Assembly (NCBI RefSeq): GCF_000499785.1
Contig: NZ_HG726028.1
Span: 62,001-126,000 of the forward strand
Source of the DNA: Bacteroides neonati
Lineage (GTDB): Bacteria; Bacteroidota; Bacteroidia; Bacteroidales; Bacteroidaceae
Direction of reading: 5' to 3'
DNA: 64,000 nt
Below the pieces are notes generated by a model. The model had not been told where the DNA came from and did not search any database. It saw only the letters and a program-made list of their open reading frames with translations. The position numbers were made by a program, and so were the translations under genes. Positions 60,108 through 64,000 of the stretch are shown piece after piece (within the stretch, counting starts at the first letter, position 1; every line of letters begins with the position of its first letter).

Positions 60108-61283
60108 TTATTTCAGCCGAATGGATAGTAAGATTGGGTTTTGATCTTCATCATTACTTTTAAACATCTTATTTAACAATACATTATCTTCGTTGCTTAA
60201 TCTCTCACTTGCATATGCAAAGATTTCGGAAGGCGATAAAACGACCATAAGATCACCATTTCTTTGCATAAACATTTTCAGGTCGTTCAGTTCAATCGGA
60301 TACCCAAACAACCGGACATCATCTTTAATTCCTTTAAACAGATGGCTTTTATTCTCTCTGCCTTTGGGAACTAGAGCCATATAACACTGTCCTAACTTAT
60401 AAAAAGAGAACAAATATGATGTGGGATTCTCAGCAAACAAGCTGCTGCCATACGCATAGCCATTCTTCGATACGTTCTGAAAGAAGTCCATTATATCACG
60501 GTATTCTCTATTAAAAAAGGAAGTAGGAATATTATTATTCGCTATATCCATATAAAAAGCCGGAGATAGGCCAGTGTGAGGAGACAACTTATAGATGGTA
60601 TCATTAAACTGCTGAAAAAAATACGAACAAGTATCTCCACCACCTCCGGAGAAATAGTTATCAGACTTCACGTGCATATATTTACTCTTGCGCGAATCAA
60701 TCTCTAAGAACGATGCTGATATTTTATGGGTTGATAAATCCAACTGCTGCAACTGCCTATTATTACTGCCTTCAGTTTCGTTTCCTACATATAAAAAAAT
60801 TGTATTTTCGCCTGCCAAGCGTATATTACTTACCCAGCAGTCAAAATCGATCTTATCGAGCAGATTATTCTCTGCTCCATATTTATACAAACGTCTATCG
60901 CTGCGGCTTAGCACAAAAACATTACCTGCTGCATCTACTTCAAAATCGGATATGTTAGTATATTGATCCGGACCTGCACCCGATTTAGACAACGTGGCAA
61001 TCAAGCCTCCATTTTGATTGTATTTATAGACCCTTGATCTATCGGCCACATAGACTAAACTATCTTGTTGAATCACCCTAACAATAGCGTCAATTAATGC
61101 ATTATCATTCGTTTCGAGAGAAATATAGTGTACGTCCGAAGCTATCTCCGACAGTTTTTCATGGTCAGAGACAGGTTCCAGCGGCACCGATAAAGATTCA
61201 ACTATTCTGTTATCTTCCAGCTTTTTGTTATCGCACGAACACAATAACAACAAAGATAATAGACAAATCAGGTTTTCTTTCAT
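60108..61283 (-). CDS. 6-bladed beta-propeller lipoprotein (module 3, second)
   Basis: A 391-residue lipoprotein (lipobox LLLCSC) with propeller repeats: QDSLVYVADRSRVYKYNQNG, SGAGPDQYTNISDFEVDAAG and NVFVLSRSDRRLYKYGAENN. Similar in layout to the other propellers. It lies 73 bases upstream of the DUF1573 gene and is separated by a 315-base gap from the previous propeller gene. Confidence 0.85.
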   Translation of the reverse strand: MKENLICLLSLLLLCSCDNKKLEDNRIVESLSVPLEPVSDHEKLSEIASDVHYISLETNDNALIDAIVRVIQQDSLVYVADRSRVYKYNQNGGLIATLSKSGAGPDQYTNISDFEVDAAGNVFVLSRSDRRLYKYGAENNLLDKIDFDCWVSNIRLAGENTIFLYVGNETEGSNNRQLQQLDLSTHKISASFLEIDSRKSKYMHVKSDNYFSGGGGDTCSYFFQQFNDTIYKLSPHTGLSPAFYMDIANNNIPTSFFNREYRDIMDFFQNVSKNGYAYGSSLFAENPTSYLFSFYKLGQCYMALVPKGRENKSHLFKGIKDDVRLFGYPIELNDLKMFMQRNGDLMVVLSPSEIFAYASERLSNEDNVLLNKMFKSNDEDQNPILLSIRLK

Positions 61284-61598
61284 TATGCATTTTATTTAAA
61301 TTAGCACTACAGTAATCAAAAATAATAATTTATCAACAATGGTGTATAGACAAAACATTATTTTACAAATTATTATGATTTATCATATATAAAAACATCT
61401 TGAATAATCGCAAGCCGTAGAGAGTCATTCCAGAGACTATCCAGCTTATCACTAAACATTCTACACCGTTTATGATTCGTCACATATAAATCATTCCGAA
61501 ACACAAAGAAACAGATAGGCTTAGTGCAATGCAACGTCAGAAGTGTTGAGAAGCTAAGACTCCGCTTTAATGCGTCCTTAGGTAATAAAAATATCAAA
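61284..61598 (-). other. 315-base gap with a degenerate frame
   Basis: No gene with a clear start. One minus-strand frame from about 61672 to 61373 is open and looks protein-like near its end (FFVFRNDLYVTNHK), but overlaps the upstream propeller gene and has no clean start, so it may be a remnant of a membrane thiol protein expected here by comparison with modules 1 and 2. No terminator is clear. Confidence 0.35.
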
Positions 61599-62681
61599 CT
61601 ACTGCATAGCAAAAGAAACAAGTTCTGATTCCGGACTACCCGCCACAGCAAAAATCTTATGCCTTGCTTCATCGACTACAAAATCGATGATTGGTACATC
61701 AAGAGAGTACTTAACAATGGGTTCCCCCTCCATCGAAAAGACATAAAGGTTTTTAGAGTAAGAATAATGCTCTTTATCACGCTTTTCTTTTCCCGAATAT
61801 AAAGCATAAATTCTTTCTTGCGTGGCTCTCACTTTCAAATAAGCCCTACTACTTTCGGGTGATTTAATCAACACAGAATTCTGCATGGATTTTTCCTCGT
61901 CAAATTTAAAATCAAGATTTTCTTTAGGTCCCTTCAGTAATTTAATCAACTGTCCGTCGGTGTTATAAATTTCGATAACATCTAAGTATCTTCCGACAAG
62001 TATCATTTTTTTCTGATCTGGCGTAACCGTTAAATGGGTCGAAAAGATATCAGACAAAACAGCAGGGGGAAAAGACTCTTTAAAATGAAACTTTGGGTTA
62101 AACACCGAATTGATGATTTTACCTTTAGAAGTGTAAAAGCTAAAACGCTCTTTATATTGGAAAAGGTTATTTGCAACAAAACCTTTTTGTATCCATTGTG
62201 GGTCATTAACTCCCATATAGGATAATGATTTAAAATCTACAACTCTTTTATCTGTATTCGCTTTTTTATTGAATATATCACCAAAGTCATTTCCGATCCA
62301 TTTCTGACTAGTTATATCATACGCCCAAAAGTAATCATTTGAGAATGTTATATCATCTACAGATAAAACTTCGTTTGGTCCATTACCCCTGTGGAATAAA
62401 GAACCCTGATACGCCCCATTATCAGCCGAAAATACACGAACAATAAAACCATCCGAATAAGCCGCGTCGACTGAGAACAACACAGAATCATGCAATGCAA
62501 TTCTAACTGGTCTATGTACCATAGAGTCATTCAACAAAGTACTTCGGATTTCTTTTACGTTAGCAAACTCCTTATCTGTAAAAGAATAGTCAATATCATC
62601 AATTTCTATTAAACTATTAGACGTCGTATTCCAACAAGATGTAAGAATCAGAAAAAAACAATAAAAAAAATAATTCTTCAT
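61599..62681 (-). CDS. BF3164-like propeller lipoprotein (module 3, first)
   Basis: A 360-residue lipoprotein (lipobox LILTSC) with propeller repeats of the TolB-like kind: DAAYSDGFIVRVFSADNGAY, HRGNGPNEVLSVDDITFSND and LVGRYLDVIEIYNTDGQLIK. The start at 62681 was chosen for the signal peptide; an in-frame ATG at 62735 lies inside the hairpin that follows the NVEALA gene. It is the first propeller of module 3. Confidence 0.82.
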   Translation of the reverse strand: MKNYFFYCFFLILTSCWNTTSNSLIEIDDIDYSFTDKEFANVKEIRSTLLNDSMVHRPVRIALHDSVLFSVDAAYSDGFIVRVFSADNGAYQGSLFHRGNGPNEVLSVDDITFSNDYFWAYDITSQKWIGNDFGDIFNKKANTDKRVVDFKSLSYMGVNDPQWIQKGFVANNLFQYKERFSFYTSKGKIINSVFNPKFHFKESFPPAVLSDIFSTHLTVTPDQKKMILVGRYLDVIEIYNTDGQLIKLLKGPKENLDFKFDEEKSMQNSVLIKSPESSRAYLKVRATQERIYALYSGKEKRDKEHYSYSKNLYVFSMEGEPIVKYSLDVPIIDFVVDEARHKIFAVAGSPESELVSFAMQ

Positions 62682-62699
62682 AGTATATATATTCAAATT

Positions 62700-62735
62700 T
62701 TGGCTAAGAATAAATATCCATCCATTCTTAGCCAA
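62700..62735 (-). terminator. Stem-loop after the module 3 NVEALA gene
   Basis: Perfect 12-bp arms TTGGCTAAGAAT (62700-62711) and ATTCTTAGCCAA (62724-62735) with a 12-base loop lie 20 bases after the NVEALA stop and 19 bases before the propeller start. Same position as in module 2, so it is a conserved feature. Confidence 0.65.
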
Positions 62736-62754
62736 TTATCAATAAAATAAAGTA

Positions 62755-62979
62755 TTAACACTCATCTTGATCTGATAAAATATCTCCAGAAGACAGTTTA
62801 CACTCATCACCTGGATCAGGGCAACACTTAACACCGCCGCCTTCACCACTAGCCAACGCTTCCACATTCGCCAACGCCAAGTCCGACATAGTTACTGTTC
62901 CTTGTGACTGATATATATTATAGCCTGCAAACGTTGCAGCTACAGCGACTATCAGGGTCGCAAAAAATTTCTTACTCAT
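62755..62979 (-). CDS. NVEALA-family peptide precursor (module 3)
   Basis: A 74-residue small exported protein. Helix FFATLIVAVAATFAGYNIYQ is followed by LSDLALANVEALASGEGGG-type sequence, an exact NVEALA motif, then a short mature part with four Cys (VKCCPDPGDECKLSS and a C-terminal Cys). It is the clearest of the three. Promoter, direct repeats and a structured leader lie upstream; a stem-loop and a propeller gene lie downstream. Confidence 0.9.
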   Translation of the reverse strand: MSKKFFATLIVAVAATFAGYNIYQSQGTVTMSDLALANVEALASGEGGGVKCCPDPGDECKLSSGDILSDQDEC

Positions 62980-63631
62980 AATTTATTTGTTTATGAGATT
63001 AATAATCGTTTAATTATTAGTTCGTGACTCTCTTTCGGGAAGTCACTTCTTCCGTAGAAAAAGAAAACGCTGCATTCGCTCGTTCTAAATCTTAAAATAA
63101 TTACCTTTGTGTTTGAGAAACCTCCTTTCTTTTGGTTTTTCGGGAGTGGGCGATCTTCTGTTTTAGACCGACATAGATCGCTCCATTCCTTTTTTATTCG
63201 TCAGTTAACTTTGTTAACACATAAAGCCATAACCTTGGCTTACATACCTTATCAGACATAATAGGACAATCAACAGAGCGGAACCGAAAGTGACTCTTCA
63301 GAACGTTTTCATAATATCTGTGTTTTAATGTTTAACACAAATCTAAGGAAAATATCCAATAAAGCATCCTTTTTCGCGTTACAAAGCGTTACAGCTTAGC
63401 AATTTGATCATAATTACACTTTGCTAGTTATAACTAAAATGATCCGAATCTAAATTACGAATAGAAATAGATCTTTCTCTTGAAACGATTATCGATATAT
63501 GCAAGACTCAAACATTTATAATCCAATACGGTATTTATCATAATCCCCCTATCCCTTAGAAGGTTCCTCTTACTAATGATTGACAAGACAATCAGAATAA
63601 AAAAGTACAAACAAAAAGAATTTATACTTTA
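62980..63631 (-). promoter_or_regulatory. Module 3 leader and promoter region
   Basis: A 652-base gap with no coding frame. It contains a TAGATTTG element (minus, 63338-63345, matching TAnnTTTG), a 10-bp-spaced direct repeat (63376-63393), and a hairpin with GCGATC (63150-63155) and GATCGC (63176-63181). The words CCTCCTTTC, TTTTAGAC and GCTCC are shared with the module 2 leader. The predicted transcript has an untranslated leader of about 350 bases. Confidence 0.5.
63376..63393. repeat. Direct repeat GCGTTACA, 10-bp spacing
   Basis: GCGTTACA at 63376-63383 and 63386-63393 are identical with a 10-base period, about 40-50 bases upstream of the -7 element at 63338-63345. One helical turn of spacing fits a dimeric activator site. 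Confidence 0.5.
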
Positions 63632-64000
63632 CTATTGTATCATTTCGATTCTCTCAAAAGTTAATTCATCATCACTAAAGTTGGGGTTCTTTACAAATGA
63701 AGTGCTTAAGTACAAACCATCTTTGCGAATAAAAAACAGTTTTGAGGCATAAACATTATCCGGGAATAAGGTTTCCCCTATCACCTCCAAGTTTTTATTC
63801 AAAATAATGATAGAAAAGCGAGACCGTCCTAACAACCATACATCGACGCATTTATCCGTCGGAAGCATTTCTGTTGCGGGATACACAAAGCGATAGTATA
63901 CATCTCTATACTTATCATAAATCAAAGCCCCATAAAAAGGTATTTCACACAACGTTTTTGCTAGATCGCCCAAATCAGAAGGCACTCTTTTATCTGCATA
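63632..64000 (-). CDS. DUF4221-like propeller protein (N-terminal part missing at window edge)
   Basis: The last 122 codons of a protein whose start is beyond the window. The visible part has GALIYDKYRDVYYRFVYPAT and LGRSRFSIIILNKNLEVIGE, as in DUF4221-type Bacteroides propeller proteins, and ends in FERIEMIQ. It is read toward module 3 and may belong to a fourth unit beyond the edge. The family call rests on this short region. Confidence 0.65.
   Translation of the reverse strand, partial: YADKRVPSDLGDLAKTLCEIPFYGALIYDKYRDVYYRFVYPATEMLPTDKCVDVWLLGRSRFSIIILNKNLEVIGETLFPDNVYASKLFFIRKDGLYLSTSFVKNPNFSDDELTFERIEMIQ

Noticed and set aside
61373..61672. 99-codon minus-strand frame in and beyond the propeller gene at 61599
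   Set aside because: Its start lies inside the propeller gene, with no known motif; it was kept only as a possible remnant in the gap entry.

Overview
The window is a piece of a Bacteroides-type genome (order Bacteroidales). The evidence is the core gene order rplM-rpsI-rpsB-tsf, the many TonB-style, GLPGLI, NVEALA, DUF3244, DUF5686 and 6-bladed-propeller proteins, the weak ribosome binding sites, and Bacteroides-type promoters (TTTG, 19-21 nt, TAnnTTTG) in front of several genes. Almost everything is read from the minus strand; only the SUI1-like factor, the NlpE/SDR/PliI group and trpS are on the plus strand. Protein names come from reading motifs in the translations; no database search was run.

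Bases 1-13,490 are core and housekeeping DNA: the start of the redox repressor Rex, a DUF5686 outer-membrane protein, a SUI1-family translation factor, tsf, rpsB, rpsI, rplM (with a structured leader), asnS, a 23S rRNA-type pseudouridine synthase with a long Gly/Asp/Arg/Pro repeat tail at its N terminus, purB, a GH35 beta-galactosidase and two identical tRNA-Val(UAC) genes. Bases 13,600-17,230 hold a sugar O-acetyltransferase, YaaA, an NlpE-like lipoprotein, an SDR oxidoreductase and a lipoprotein ending in a PliI (lysozyme inhibitor) domain.

Bases 17,350-32,460 form an accessory island for a secreted double-glycine peptide. A 61-residue precursor is followed in one operon by two GLPGLI proteins, a VKOR-thioredoxin fusion, a TonB-receptor-like barrel, a C39-peptidase ABC exporter and a short HlyD-like adaptor. 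Flanking genes are a kelch protein, a mini plug-like protein, a TlpA-like thioredoxin, a frameshifted DUF3244 gene and a TPR membrane regulator. The plausible flow is: peptide made, matured by the C39 exporter, disulfide bonded by the VKOR-Trx protein, and released.

Bases 33,000-38,800 return to core genes: carB, trpS and an OmpA-family porin. carB has a 39-codon leader ORF whose stop codon lies in an intrinsic terminator, a pyrBI-like attenuator architecture. Bases 38,900-47,720 encode an RND efflux system with two different permeases around a TolC, plus an adaptor.

Bases 47,736-64,000 are the most unusual part: three copies of a module built on a small exported peptide with an NVEALA-type motif, lipoprotein 6-bladed propellers and membrane or lipoprotein CxxC proteins. 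They are accompanied by an O-antigen-ligase-like protein with TPRs, a transglutaminase-like lipoprotein, a second-type signal peptidase I and a DUF1573 protein. Two of the three NVEALA genes are followed by perfect stem-loops and preceded by a shared structured leader. The last module is spaced 15 bp from the RND genes, so the pump may be co-transcribed. I propose this as an undescribed peptide secretion or modification system; its function is not known.
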